A stretch of DNA of 64,000 nucleotides from Streptomyces sp. ICC1 (GTDB lineage: Bacteria > Actinomycetota > Actinomycetes > Streptomycetales > Streptomycetaceae), in the NCBI RefSeq assembly GCF_003287935.1, contig NZ_CP030287.1, positions 8,817,144 through 8,881,143 on the forward strand, written 5' to 3'. The translations under genes were made by a program, and so were the position numbers. Shown here piece by piece: positions 1-8,276 of this stretch. Numbering within the stretch: position 1 is the first letter of the stretch; the number at the start of each line of letters is the position of its first letter. The notes under the pieces are model-generated. The model did not search any database and had not been told where the DNA came from. It saw nothing but the letters and a program-made list of their open reading frames with translations.

Positions 1-1
1 C

Positions 2-1000
2 AACCAGGCCTGCCTCGACCACACCTTCAGCGGCAAGATCACCAGCTGCCTGGTCAACCCGCGCGCCTGCCACGAGACCGAACTGACGCTGTCCGCGACC
101 AAGTTGAAGAAGCGCGTCGCCATCGTCGGAGCCGGCCCCGCCGGCCTCGCCTGCGCCGTCTCCGCCGCCGGCCGCGGCCACGCCGTCACCCTCTACGAAG
201 CCTCCGGCCACATCGGCGGCCAGCTCGACGTCGCCCGCCGCATCCCGGGCAAGGAGGAGTTCGCGGAGACCATCCGCTACTACGGCACCCAGCTCGCCGA
301 GCATGAGGTCGAGGTCAAGCTGAACACCCGCGCCGACGTCGAGACCCTGCGCGGCTACGACGAGGTGGTCGTGGCCACCGGCGTCACCCCCCGCACGCCC
401 GAGATCGACGGCGTCGACAGCCCGAACGTCCTCAGCTACCTCGACGTGCTGCGCGACGGGGCCCCCGTCGGCGAGCGCGTCGCCGTCCTCGGTGCCGGCG
501 GCATCGGCTTCGACGTCGCCGAGTTCCTCACCGACAGCGGCGAGGGCGCCTCCCAGGACCCCGAGGTCTACTTCCGCCACTGGGGCGTGGACACCTCGTA
601 CTCCGGCCCCGGCGGCCTCACCGCCCCCGAGCGGCCGGCCCCGCCGCGCCAGGTCCACCTGCTCCAGCGCAAGACCACCAAGGTCGGCGCGGGCCTCGGC
701 ACCACCACCGGCTGGATCCACCGCGCGGAGCTCAAGCACCGTGGGGTCGTCTCCGTCGCGGGTGCGGCGTACGACCGCATCGACGGCGAAGGCCTGCACA
801 TCACGGTGGGCGGCGAGCAGCGCCTCGTACCCGCCGACACCGTGGTGCTGTGCACCGGCCAGGAACCGCGCCGCGACCTGTACGAGGCCCTGCGCGCGGC
901 CGGGGTCGAGGCGCACCTGATCGGCGGCGCCGACGTGGCCGCCGAACTCGACGCCAAGCGGGCCATCCGGCAGGGCACGGAACTCGCCGCGACCCTCTGA
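2..1000 (+). CDS. NADH:flavin oxidoreductase / 2,4-dienoyl-CoA reductase, C-terminal part
   Basis: The open frame enters from the left edge, so this is the C-terminal third of a FadH-type enzyme. The first residues keep the Fe-S segment (NQACLDHTF, then SCLVNPRACHE), whose cysteines bind the 4Fe-4S cluster in this family. They are followed by a dinucleotide-binding domain starting with VAIVGAGPAGLACA and a second Rossmann motif, VAVLGAGGIGFDVAEF. In the family, NADPH electrons pass through FAD, Fe-S and FMN to reduce 2,4-dienoyl-CoA during unsaturated fatty acid oxidation. The N-terminal TIM-barrel FMN domain lies outside the window. The frame ends naturally at a TGA. The exact substrate is inferred from family only. 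Confidence 0.85.
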   Translation, partial: NQACLDHTFSGKITSCLVNPRACHETELTLSATKLKKRVAIVGAGPAGLACAVSAAGRGHAVTLYEASGHIGGQLDVARRIPGKEEFAETIRYYGTQLAEHEVEVKLNTRADVETLRGYDEVVVATGVTPRTPEIDGVDSPNVLSYLDVLRDGAPVGERVAVLGAGGIGFDVAEFLTDSGEGASQDPEVYFRHWGVDTSYSGPGGLTAPERPAPPRQVHLLQRKTTKVGAGLGTTTGWIHRAELKHRGVVSVAGAAYDRIDGEGLHITVGGEQRLVPADTVVLCTGQEPRRDLYEALRAAGVEAHLIGGADVAAELDAKRAIRQGTELAATL

Positions 1001-1118
1001 CCCGCGCGGCCCGCCGTTGCCGGCCCGACGAAACGCGGCCGGGTCCGGCCGGGGTGCGTACTGCCCTGATCCGGCAGTGGAGTTGTGGCGGTCCGGGTCG
1101 GGCCGCCACAATCGGGCG

Positions 1119-1531
1119 GTGACGCTGACACCGGCAGACGCGGACAAGATCCTCAACGACAACTTCGCCCCGTGGGTGCTCGCCCTCGGGCTCACCGTCC
1201 AAGAGACGGGCGAGCGGCACGCCGTGCTCAGGCTGCCCTGGTCGGACGCCCTCGCCCGGGACGGCGGCGGCCTGTCCGGCCAGGCCCTGATGGCGGCCGC
1301 CGACACCGCCACCGTCATCGCGGTCTCCGCCGCGCGCGGGGCCTACGGCCCGATGACCACCGTCCAGCAGTCCACCAGCTTCCAGCGGCCGGTGGTCGGC
1401 GCCGACGTGCTGGTCGACGTGCGGATCACCAAACTCGGCAAGCGGATGGCCTTCGCCGACATCACCATGACCCCCGAGGGCGCCTCGGAGCCGGCCGCGA
1501 AGGCCTCCACGGTGTACGCCCTGCTGGGGGC
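1119..1531 (+). CDS. PaaI/YbgC-type hotdog thioesterase, 3' end lost at a junction
   Basis: Starts at GTG 1119 (VTLTPADADKIL) shortly after the preceding reductase. The hotdog-fold PaaI pattern is clear: LSGQALMAAADTATVIAV for the central helix and active-site region, then TTVQQSTSFQRPV. Such proteins hydrolyse acyl-CoA thioesters, which suits a position beside a dienoyl-CoA reductase. About 137 residues read as normal protein up to STVYALLG. Beyond about 1531 the frame runs on as unrelated Arg/Pro-rich sequence to 1625, while the opposite strand becomes the coding strand of a phage-like gene. The natural stop is therefore missing and the end is a chimeric join rather than a real extension. 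Confidence 0.7.
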
Positions 1532-2013
1532 GTGGCGAGAGCATCTGCCCGGCTCAGTGTCACGGTGGCCGGGTCCGGCAGGCCCCTGTCGGTGGCTGCC
1601 TGGACGAGGAGGCCGGCGTGCATGAGGACGGTCCGCCGGGCATGGTCGGAGCGGACCATCCGCGCGTACGCGGGGGCGTGAGCCGGGTCGGGGCAGGCCC
1701 CGGCGAGGGCGTGGAGGTAGCTGGGGGTCAGCCCGCGGGCGTGAGGGCGGGCGTGGGTGAGGACTGCTGTGATCCACACCGGTTCCTTGGCGTGGAGGTC
1801 CGGAGAGGGTGCGGGGAGTGCGGCCATCGCTGCGAAGATCGCCCGGTGGATGGCGGAGGCGAAGTGGTCCGGGCCGAGCGGGCCGAGCGCCTTGATCCGG
1901 TGCGGGTCGAGGAGGAGGCCGCCGAGAAGGGCCTGCTCGGCAAAGTAGACAGGTGGGTTCGGTGGGATGTCCGCCAGGCTGAAGTCCGGCTCAGTTCCTG
2001 CAGAGTTGGGCAT
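1531..2013 (-). CDS. DnaB N-terminal-domain protein (phage/ICE type), C-terminal end lost
   Basis: Starts at the ATG whose last base (2013) is shared with the stop of the upstream methylase, a TGATG coupling. The first 130 residues match the DnaB N-terminal helical domain: FAEQALLGGLLLDPHRI, then DHFASAIHRAIFAAMAAL. The P-loop ATPase half of DnaB is not present. In actinobacterial phages and integrative elements, stand-alone DnaB_N proteins of this kind are thought to act in replication or helicase loading; that role is inference. After ADALAT the frame runs antisense into the thioesterase, so the true C-terminus is missing at a junction near 1531. Confidence 0.6.
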
Positions 2014-3248
2014 CAGGCGGCCAGGATGAAGTCGGAGCGGGACAGGGTCTTGCCGAGGTGCGGTGCAAGGAGATGGCCGGCAAGCAGGGGCGGGACGGCG
2101 TTCCCGATCTGGCTGAACTGTGCACCCTTCGTGCCTGCCCACGGATAGTCCGCGGGGAAGGTCTGCAGTGTTCCTGCCTCGGCGGCGGTGATCCGGATGG
2201 GTTCGGGTGCAGCGGCCTCGGCTTCGGGAGCGGTTCCTGCGGGTTCGGCGACCCATACGCACTCGTTCGCCCGGTGCCCGAAGAACAGGGTTCCGGCCGG
2301 CTCGTTGATGCCGCGGATGGTGGCGTTGGCCTGGTTGCTGCTTCGCAGTGACCAGGCCCAGGGGTGGCGCCCGCAGGTGCAGGCTGGTGCGTCGGGGCGG
2401 GATGGACGCGTTCGTGTCCGCTTGGTTTCGGGGGGCGTGTTGGGGGGCTTCCAGGTGCCGCGGTCGCGGGCGTCGGTCAGGGTTTTGCGGGCTCCGGACG
2501 GGAAAGGCTCTGGGCCTCCGCCTGGCCCGCCGCCTGCGCAGACTGTCGGGACGGGGCGGTCGGTGGCGCCCCAGCCGAGCGCCTCGGCCATGGACACCCA
2601 TTTCTCGCGGCCCGGGCCGAAGAGCGACTCGGGCTCGGCGCTCTGGGCGTGCGTCGGTGCTGGCGGTTCGGCTACGCGGGTCCGGGAGGCGATCAGGATC
2701 GCGCGCCGTCGGGTCTGCGGTACCCCGTAGTCGGCGGCGTTGAGGATTCCGGTCCAGACGGAGAAGCCCCAGGTCCGGAGAATGGAGGCGTACTGCCGCC
2801 AGAGCGGCAGGACGTCCGGGACCTCCTCCATGGCGATCCACTCCGGCTGGCCGGCCGAGTGCAGGGCGTGGAGGTAGCGCATCGGCTCTGCGGCCAGCAG
2901 GCTCCGGGGGTCTTTGCAGGCGGTCAGGAGCTGCGCCCGGGTGTCCCGTCCGGCGGCGAGGTCGGCGACGGCCTGGTGGACGAGCGGCTGGTCGACCAGG
3001 CCGAGGCGCTTGCCGGCCATTGACCAGGCCTGGCAGGGCGGGCTCGCTATGAACCCGTGGGTGCGGCCGACCAGCGGCCACACCGGGTACATCGCCACAT
3101 CGGTACGGATGGTCAACTGGCCTGCGCGGACGCGGGTCTTGCACGCCCACTCGTCCCATTCGAGACCGACGTCGCGCACCCCGAGGATGTGCAGGGCGTG
3201 GCTCCAGCCCCCGGGGCCGGCGAAGAGGTCCACCACGAGCCTGTCCAT
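2013..3248 (-). CDS. DNA (cytosine-5) methyltransferase, phage-like
   Basis: A protein of about 411 residues with the ordered C5-methylase motifs: VVDLFAGPGGWSHAL (motif I, SAM binding), ASPPCQAWS (motif IV, catalytic Cys), MEEVPDVL (motif VI, where most enzymes have ENV), GVPQTRRRAIL (motif VIII) and QIGNAVPPLLA (motif X). Start ATG 3248 overlaps the stop of the upstream PAPS-reductase-like gene (TGATG), and its own stop overlaps the DnaB-N start, so three genes are translationally coupled. The region between motifs VIII and X holds a divergent target-recognition domain including ACTCGRHPW. The catalytic core is intact; ENV to EEV is the oddity. No restriction partner is visible. Confidence 0.87.
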   Translation of the reverse strand: MDRLVVDLFAGPGGWSHALHILGVRDVGLEWDEWACKTRVRAGQLTIRTDVAMYPVWPLVGRTHGFIASPPCQAWSMAGKRLGLVDQPLVHQAVADLAAGRDTRAQLLTACKDPRSLLAAEPMRYLHALHSAGQPEWIAMEEVPDVLPLWRQYASILRTWGFSVWTGILNAADYGVPQTRRRAILIASRTRVAEPPAPTHAQSAEPESLFGPGREKWVSMAEALGWGATDRPVPTVCAGGGPGGGPEPFPSGARKTLTDARDRGTWKPPNTPPETKRTRTRPSRPDAPACTCGRHPWAWSLRSSNQANATIRGINEPAGTLFFGHRANECVWVAEPAGTAPEAEAAAPEPIRITAAEAGTLQTFPADYPWAGTKGAQFSQIGNAVPPLLAGHLLAPHLGKTLSRSDFILAA

Positions 3249-4213
3249 CACGAGGCAAGCCCGAAGTCGCCCTGGTCCGGCTCGTCGCCCCGGCAGGCCC
3301 AGGGCGAGCACCCGTTGACCACACCGATTTCCAGCTCGTCGAGTTCGGCGGCGTCGCGTTCCGAGCGGGTGACGTGGTCGATGGGAGCCACACCAAGCGG
3401 GACGCGGGAGCGGTGCAGAAAGGCCTCGCCCAACAGCGGATTACCCGACGCGTTGGCCCTCGCGTTTCCCTTCCGGATGGCTGCGTCGAAGGCGACAACG
3501 TCATCCCATTCCGTCGGGGAAGCGTCCCTCAGGCTTCGCCACTGCGCGTTGCCGTGGAACGGGCACCCAAGGCAGCTCGACTTGGGCGTATCTGCCAGGC
3601 CGATGCTGGAGAGGTAGCGTATGCAGTCGGCGAGCGACCAGTCGAGATCATTGATCAGCGGATGCCGGTTGCGCATGTACTTCACGTCGGAATCCTTGGC
3701 GCGATGGAACTCGTCCGTGGATATCCCGACCCACTGCTCGACGTAAAGCCCCTTGGGTACCCGCTGAGGATAGGGAAATCCCAGAAGTTCGCGGACCTGT
3801 CGTTTAATCGGCTTAATTTTGTATTCGCCCGTGCATTGGCGCCTGGTCATTCCCGGACGGCCGTCTCGGTTGAGAATGTAGAGCGGCATGGAGGCGAATC
3901 TGTGTTCCGGATCTAGGGCGTCGTCCCTAATGTTCCCGGAAGAAACTCGAAGCACGGGTATACCGGCCGGGTTGGCTACCTCGCGTTCCAGTCGGTCGAG
4001 GTGGTCATAAACGGTCTGGGGTTCCCAGCCTGTGTCGGCGAAGACCGCGAAGTCGATGCGCGGGAGTATTCCTTCGGCGGAAAGTGCGAGCAGGCAAGAC
4101 GACTGCACTCCGGCGCCCAAAGAAAGGATGCGGTAGCGGGGGTTTTCCAAGAGGGGGGTTCCAAGAGTGGTGCGGGCGCCGGAGGAGATGACGGCGCGAG
4201 GGGGGGATGGCAC
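3248..4213 (-). CDS. PAPS-reductase-family protein (adenine nucleotide alpha hydrolase fold)
   Basis: The N-terminal SLGAGVQSSCLLAL is the PP-loop of the PAPS reductase/ATP pyrophosphatase fold. FAVFADTGWEPQTVYDHLDRL follows, as in phage and DndC-like members. Two Cys clusters, RRQCTGEYKIKPIKR and SSCLGCPFHG, could bind metal or Fe-S. About 320 residues. GTG 4213 is taken as start; GTG 4225 and TTG 4240 are also in frame, but the latter lie in an inverted repeat that may be artefactual. It heads a three-gene coupled cassette with a C5 methylase and a DnaB-N protein. Sulfur or nucleotide activation chemistry is the family role; the substrate is unknown. The GC content looks lower than in neighbouring genes. 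Confidence 0.8.
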   Translation of the reverse strand: MPSPPRAVISSGARTTLGTPLLENPRYRILSLGAGVQSSCLLALSAEGILPRIDFAVFADTGWEPQTVYDHLDRLEREVANPAGIPVLRVSSGNIRDDALDPEHRFASMPLYILNRDGRPGMTRRQCTGEYKIKPIKRQVRELLGFPYPQRVPKGLYVEQWVGISTDEFHRAKDSDVKYMRNRHPLINDLDWSLADCIRYLSSIGLADTPKSSCLGCPFHGNAQWRSLRDASPTEWDDVVAFDAAIRKGNARANASGNPLLGEAFLHRSRVPLGVAPIDHVTRSERDAAELDELEIGVVNGCSPWACRGDEPDQGDFGLAS

Positions 4214-4221
4214 CCACTCAC

Positions 4222-4268
4222 CCACCTCACCCCTGGCCAAGGATCTTTCCCCCGCCAGGGGGAGGTGG
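4222..4268. repeat. Short inverted repeat at the phage-like block / phoD boundary
   Basis: Arms 4222-4237 and 4254-4268 are complementary over 15 bp with a single extra base, around a spacer of about 16 nt. It lies exactly between the 5' end of the PAPS-reductase-like gene and the phoD promoter region. It could be a natural terminator-like hairpin. It also resembles the fold-back repeats seen at 12112, 14601 and 51805. Confidence 0.55.
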
Positions 4269-4331
4269 ACCCCACCCTCTCCGTCGTAACGTGATCACAG
4301 GGGCAAGACAGGACGAAGGAGGGGGAGTTGC

Positions 4332-5978
4332 ATGACCGCAATGCGTCTGGGACCACTGCTGCGTTACGTCAACTGGGAGACGGGCGACTCCGCCACGATC
4401 TGGCTCGAGGCGGACCGCCCGTGCACCGCCGAGGTGCTCTGTTCGGACGGCGCCGGAGGCAGTGTCCGTACCTTCCAGGTCGCCGGCCACCACTACGCCA
4501 TGGTCCCCGTCACCGGCCTGACCCCGGACTCGACCACGGCGTATGAGGTACTGCTCGACGGCGTCCGCGTCTGGCCGCTGCCCGACACCCACTTCCCGCC
4601 GAGCACCATCACCACGCCCGCCACCGCGAGGGCGCACCCTCCGCACCCCCTCCGCCTCACCTTCGGCTCCTGCCGCCAGGCCGCCCCGCCGGCCGACCGG
4701 CGCGGGCCGCACGGCGCCGACGCGCTCGACACCCTCGCGGCCCAGCTGGCCGTCGATCCGGACGCGGTACGGCCCGATGTCCTGCTCCTCCTGGGCGACC
4801 AGGTGTACGCGGACCACCTGTCCCGGGACACCCGCCAGTGGCTGTCGGCCCGGCGGGACCTGCGCGAAGCCCCGGGCGCCCAGGTGGCGGACTTCGAGGA
4901 GTACACCCGGCTCTACTACGAGTCCTGGCTCGATCCGGAGATCCGCTGGCTCCTCTCCACGGTCCCGAGCCTGCACATATTCGACGACCACGACGTCATC
5001 GACGACTGGAACACCAGCGCCGCCTGGCTGGCCGAGATGCGGGCCACGCCGTGGTGGCAGGAACGGGTCCTCAGCGGGCTGATGTCGTACTGGGTGTACC
5101 AGCACCTCGGCAACCTCTCCCCCGCCGAGCTCGCGGCCGACGCGCTGTATGCGGCGGTCCGTGAAACCCCCGACGGCACCGATGCCCTACGGGCCTTCGC
5201 CGCCTCGGCCGACGCCGACCCGGCCACGGCCCGCTGGAGCTACCGCCGCGACTTCGGCCGGTCCCGGCTGCTGATGGTGGACACCCGGGCGGCCCGCGTC
5301 CTCGACGAGGAGGGGCGGGCCATGCTCGACCCGGCGGAGCAGCAGTGGCTGCGCGACAACGCCCTCGCCGGGCACGGGGGTTACGACCACCTCCTCATCG
5401 GGTCGTCACTGCCGTGGCTGATGCCCCCGCTCGTCCACGACGCGGAAGTGTGGAACGCCGCACTGTGCCGGGGTGAGCGGGGTCCCCGGTGGGCCAAGAT
5501 CGGGGAGAACCTGCGGCGGCGCAGCGATCTGGAGCACTGGGCGGCCTTCCCCGCCTCGTTCGCGGCGCTCAGCGACCTGATCGAGGAGGTGGGCACGGGT
5601 CCCCGGGCGCCCGCGACGGTGTGCGTGCTCTCGGGGGACGTGCATCACGCGTATGTGGCCGAGCCCCGAATACCCAGCACGGCACGGGTGTTCCAGCTGA
5701 CGTGCTCACCGGTGCACAACTCCATCCACACCGCGGTGAAGTGGGGCTTCCGGCTCGGCTGGTCGCGGTGGGGCCGGTGGCTGGGCCGCGGGTTCTCCCG
5801 GCACGGGCGGACGGGACGGCCCCCGCTGAGCTGGCGGCGTACGGGCGGCCCGTGGTTCGGCAACCAGCTCATGACCCTCTCGCTGTCGGGCCGCTCCGCG
5901 CGGCTCCGCCTGGACCAGGCCCGCAAGGGCCCCCGCCTGGCGACGGTCCTGGACCGCGACCTGACGCCGCCGGAATAG
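4332..5978 (+). CDS. PhoD-like alkaline phosphatase family protein
   Basis: 548 residues from ATG 4332, preceded by a strong GGAGGGGG ribosome site. An Ig-like N-terminal segment (RYVNWETGDSATIWLEAD) leads into the metallophosphatase core: LTFGSCRQAAP, VLLLLGDQVYADHL, HIFDDHDVIDDWN and CVLSGDVHHAYVAEP. These supply the Asp, Asn and His metal ligands of PhoD-type phosphodiesterases. No export signal is evident at the N-terminus, unlike classical secreted PhoD, so a cytoplasmic or unconventional location is likely. Family enzymes release phosphate from phosphodiesters. The gene is complete. Confidence 0.85.
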   Translation: MTAMRLGPLLRYVNWETGDSATIWLEADRPCTAEVLCSDGAGGSVRTFQVAGHHYAMVPVTGLTPDSTTAYEVLLDGVRVWPLPDTHFPPSTITTPATARAHPPHPLRLTFGSCRQAAPPADRRGPHGADALDTLAAQLAVDPDAVRPDVLLLLGDQVYADHLSRDTRQWLSARRDLREAPGAQVADFEEYTRLYYESWLDPEIRWLLSTVPSLHIFDDHDVIDDWNTSAAWLAEMRATPWWQERVLSGLMSYWVYQHLGNLSPAELAADALYAAVRETPDGTDALRAFAASADADPATARWSYRRDFGRSRLLMVDTRAARVLDEEGRAMLDPAEQQWLRDNALAGHGGYDHLLIGSSLPWLMPPLVHDAEVWNAALCRGERGPRWAKIGENLRRRSDLEHWAAFPASFAALSDLIEEVGTGPRAPATVCVLSGDVHHAYVAEPRIPSTARVFQLTCSPVHNSIHTAVKWGFRLGWSRWGRWLGRGFSRHGRTGRPPLSWRRTGGPWFGNQLMTLSLSGRSARLRLDQARKGPRLATVLDRDLTPPE

Positions 5979-6236
5979 GCGGCCGGGAAGGGCTGCCGGG
6001 AAGCGCACTCGGGAAGACGGGAGGGCTGCCGGGGAAGACTGCGGGAAGGGCCGCGGCAAGGGCTCGGCCGCCGGACGGCAGGTGCCCGGACACGCCGTCA
6101 CGCCCGATCACCCCCCGGACGTCCGGTCCGTGGACACCCGGCGTACGCTGTTCCGCTGTCAGCCGCCCCTGCCGCTCCCCCGCGACGTTGCGGCGCTTCA
6201 CGCCGAAGCACGTCAACCGGACCGGGGAGTCCCGCT

Positions 6237-6863
6237 TTGCTTGAAAGTCTGGGCTCGCTGACTTCGAGCCCATGGATCTACGCCCTGGTGGCGCTGTCCA
6301 TCCTGCTCGACGTCTTCCTGCCGGTCCTGCCGAGCGGAGTCCTCGTCGTCACCGCGGCGGCGGCCGCCGCCGCGGCCGCCGGCGCCGCTGGGGCCGGTGC
6401 GCCGGTGCCCGTGCACGCCCAGGTGCCGGACATCCTGGCGCTGCTGGTGACGGCCGTCACCGCCTCCGTGCTGGGCGACATGGCCGCGTACCGGCTGGCC
6501 AAGCGCGGCGGGGCCCGCCTCGACCGGGCCATCGCCCGCTCCCGTCGGCTCACCCGCGCCCAGGAACGCCTCGGCACCGCCCTCGCGCGCGGCGGCGGCG
6601 CGCTGGTCGTCGTCGCCCGCTTCGCCCCGGCCGGCCGCTCGGTGGTCTCCCTCGGCGCGGGCAAGACGCAGCGCAAGGTCAAGGAGTTCCTGCCCTGGTC
6701 GGTGCTGGCGGCCATCGCGTGGGCCGGGTACAGCGTTGCCCTCGGCTACTTCGGCACCCAGTGGCTCGGAGCCAGCTGGCTCGGCACCGCCGTCTCGGTG
6801 ATCGCCCTCTTCGCCGCCGGCGCCTTGGCCGCCTTCGTCATCCGCCGCCCCGCCCCGGTGGCC
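6237..6863 (+). CDS. DedA/SNARE-associated family membrane protein, 3' end cut by adapter
   Basis: Starts at TTG 6237 with GGGGAG about 9 nt upstream. Hydrophobic stretches (WIYALVALSILLDVFLPVLP, an Ala-rich segment, VLAAIAWAGYSVALGYF and a C-terminal helix) and the motif FAPAGRSVVSLGAGKT match DedA-family proteins, which are associated with lipid flipping and envelope integrity. About 209 residues are readable. Beyond 6863 the sequence is a Nextera adapter and the frame becomes meaningless, so the last residues and stop are absent. A run of alanine codons around residues 37-50 is unusual. Confidence 0.7.
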
Positions 6864-6895
6864 GCCCCGCAGCTTCAGATGTGTGTAGGGGGCAG
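6863..6895 (+). other. Degenerate Nextera Read-1 adapter (assembly junction)
   Basis: The 33 nt align without gaps to the Nextera i5-side adapter ending in the mosaic end AGATGTGTATAAGAGACAG, with several A/T to G/C substitutions. It interrupts the DedA frame. The insert lies on its right (chaplin block). Confidence 0.8.
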
Positions 6896-7053
6896 GGGCT
6901 GCGGGTGTGCCTGCGGCGGCTGGGGGCGGCTGCGGGGCTTCGGGTGCGGCGCCGTCGCGCGAGCGTCCCCGGCTGCGCCGGGCCTTCTGGGGCTCCGCCC
7001 CAGACCCCGCGCCCCACACGCCGGCGGGGGTGGGTTCTGCCGCCCACGGCGAC

Positions 7054-7090
7054 GGCCCCGCTTCCGGGGGAGAGGGAGGGAAGCGGGGCC
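7054..7090 (-). terminator. Hairpin, probable chaplin transcript terminator
   Basis: Perfect 12-bp stem: 7054-7065 pairs with 7079-7090 around a G-rich 13-nt loop. There is no U-tract, as is common in high-GC actinobacteria. It lies 160 bp past the chaplin stop. Confidence 0.5.
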
Positions 7091-7140
7091 GAGGTGTGTG
7101 ACCGGCAGCCGGCCCCGACTGCCTCGCCGGACGGAGTCCG

Positions 7141-7244
7141 GCGCAGCGGGGCGAAGCCTGCGGAGCAGTGCGAGCACCGCGTCAGGAAACGGCCCGGCGC
7201 AGCGGGGCGAAGCCTGCGGAGCAGTGCGAGCACCGCGTCAGGAA
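7141..7244. repeat. Two 48-bp direct repeats
   Basis: Positions 7141-7188 and 7197-7244 are identical over 48 bp (period 56), ending just before the chaplin stop codon. No frame uses them. They may be a genuine tandem duplication or an assembly echo. Confidence 0.75.
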
Positions 7245-7249
7245 GGGGG

Positions 7250-7495
7250 TCAGGCGTTGACGCCGGTGTTGCCCCAGGCGCCGTTGAGCAGGCCGATCAC
7301 GTTGACCGTGTTGCCCACGACGTTCGCCGGGATGTGGACGGGGAGCTGGAGCTGGTTCCCCGAGGCCACGCCGGGCGAGTTCAGGGCCTCGCCCTCCGCC
7401 GACGCACCGCCGTGCGCCGACGAGACACCCGCGCCGGCGGCGAGGAGGCCGCCCGCGATCATGGTGACTGCGGTGGCCTTCTTGAAGTTCTTCAC
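7250..7495 (-). CDS. chpE: Short chaplin, ChpE-like (no cysteines)
   Basis: Start GTG 7495 with GGAGG upstream gives 81 residues: a signal peptide (KNFKKATAVTMIAGGLLAAG) and one chaplin domain (SPGVASGNQLQLPVHIPANV, then GNTVNVIGLLNGAWGN). Chaplins are secreted amphipathic peptides that polymerise into amyloid-like fibres on aerial hyphae and spores. The two cysteines of most short chaplins are absent here, as in ChpE. The NarL-type regulator ends 112 bp upstream on the same strand. The symbol rests on the missing cysteines, so the paralogue assignment is tentative. Confidence 0.8.
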   Translation of the reverse strand: MKNFKKATAVTMIAGGLLAAGAGVSSAHGGASAEGEALNSPGVASGNQLQLPVHIPANVVGNTVNVIGLLNGAWGNTGVNA

Positions 7496-7607
7496 GTTCT
7501 CGTCCTCCAGTACGTCTGCCGCGGCCAGCCGCCGCGGCACGTCATGAAGAACGCTCATCCGACGAACGGGATACGCCATGTGGGCTACATACACCCGACC
7601 GTATGAA

Positions 7608-8276
7608 TCACTCCGTGACCCCGTGTCTGACCGCCCACAGTGCCGCCTGGGTGCGGTCGGCGACGTCCAGCTTCATCAGGATGTTCGAGACGTGCGTCTT
7701 GACCGTCTTCTCCGACAGGACCAGCGCGCGGGCGATCTCCCGGTTCGAGCGGCCGTCCGCCATGTGCCGCAGCACCTCGCGTTCGCGGTCCGTCAGGTTG
7801 CCGCCGCGGCCGGCTGACGCGGGGCCGTGGCCGTCCCCGGAGATCAGGGCGGCCGCGACCTCCGGCTGGAGCAGGACGTGGCCCGCGTGCACCGAGCGGA
7901 TGGCGGCGGCGAGGGCGTCGGGGTCGATGTCCTTGTGGACGTAGCCGGCGGCGCCCGCGCGCAGGGCGGGGACCACGGTCCGCTGCTCGGTGAAGCTGGT
8001 GACGATCAGCACCCGCGCCGGATTGTCCAGCCCGCGCAGCCTTCGCAGGGCTTCGATGCCGTCGGTGCCCGGCATCTTCACGTCCATCAGGATCACGTCC
8101 GGCCGCAGTTCCTCGGCGCGGGTGACTCCCTCGTCGCCGTCGGCGGCCTCGCCGACCACCTCGATGTCGTCCTGCACCTCCAGGAAGGTGCGCAGGCCGC
8201 GCCGGACCACCTGGTGGTCGTCGACGAGCAGGATCCTGATGCGGCCGGGGCCGGGCCGGCCGGGGGTCTCAGCCAC
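7608..8276 (-). CDS. NarL/LuxR-type response regulator
   Basis: 222 residues. The receiver domain (IRILLVDDHQVVRRGL, phospho-acceptor Asp in DVILMDVKMPGTDG, switch Thr/Ser in VLIVTSF, Lys in YVHKDID) is followed by a C-terminal LuxR helix-turn-helix (LTDREREVLRHMADGRSNRE, then EKTVKTHVSNI). It overlaps the 3' end of the upstream sensor kinase by 8 nt, so the two form one coupled operon. It should bind DNA as a dimer after phosphorylation by that kinase. Targets are unknown; the chaplin gene lies immediately downstream on the same strand. Confidence 0.9.
   Translation of the reverse strand: MAETPGRPGPGRIRILLVDDHQVVRRGLRTFLEVQDDIEVVGEAADGDEGVTRAEELRPDVILMDVKMPGTDGIEALRRLRGLDNPARVLIVTSFTEQRTVVPALRAGAAGYVHKDIDPDALAAAIRSVHAGHVLLQPEVAAALISGDGHGPASAGRGGNLTDREREVLRHMADGRSNREIARALVLSEKTVKTHVSNILMKLDVADRTQAALWAVRHGVTE

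Larger units (their letters stand above)
6896..7249. other. Non-coding stretch downstream of the chaplin gene
   Basis: No convincing gene. It holds the short palindrome CTGGGGCTCCGCCCCAG (6987-7003), common as a dispersed hairpin in Streptomyces, then the terminator hairpin at 7054-7090 and the direct repeats at 7141-7244. All lie 3' of the leftward chaplin gene. Confidence 0.6.

Noticed and set aside
1462..3504. 680-codon minus-strand frame covering methylase and DnaB-N genes
   Set aside because: Only its last part (from the ATG at 2013) is real; upstream it is an alternate frame of the methylase.
1531..4268. Integrated prophage
   Set aside because: Only three phage-like genes, no integrase or att repeats visible, and both edges look like misjoins; kept as a cassette of unknown native location.
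7556..7600. Another adapter copy near ACATACACCCGACC
   Set aside because: Similarity to the mosaic end is weak, and it lies in a plausible natural chaplin promoter region between two genes that read normally.
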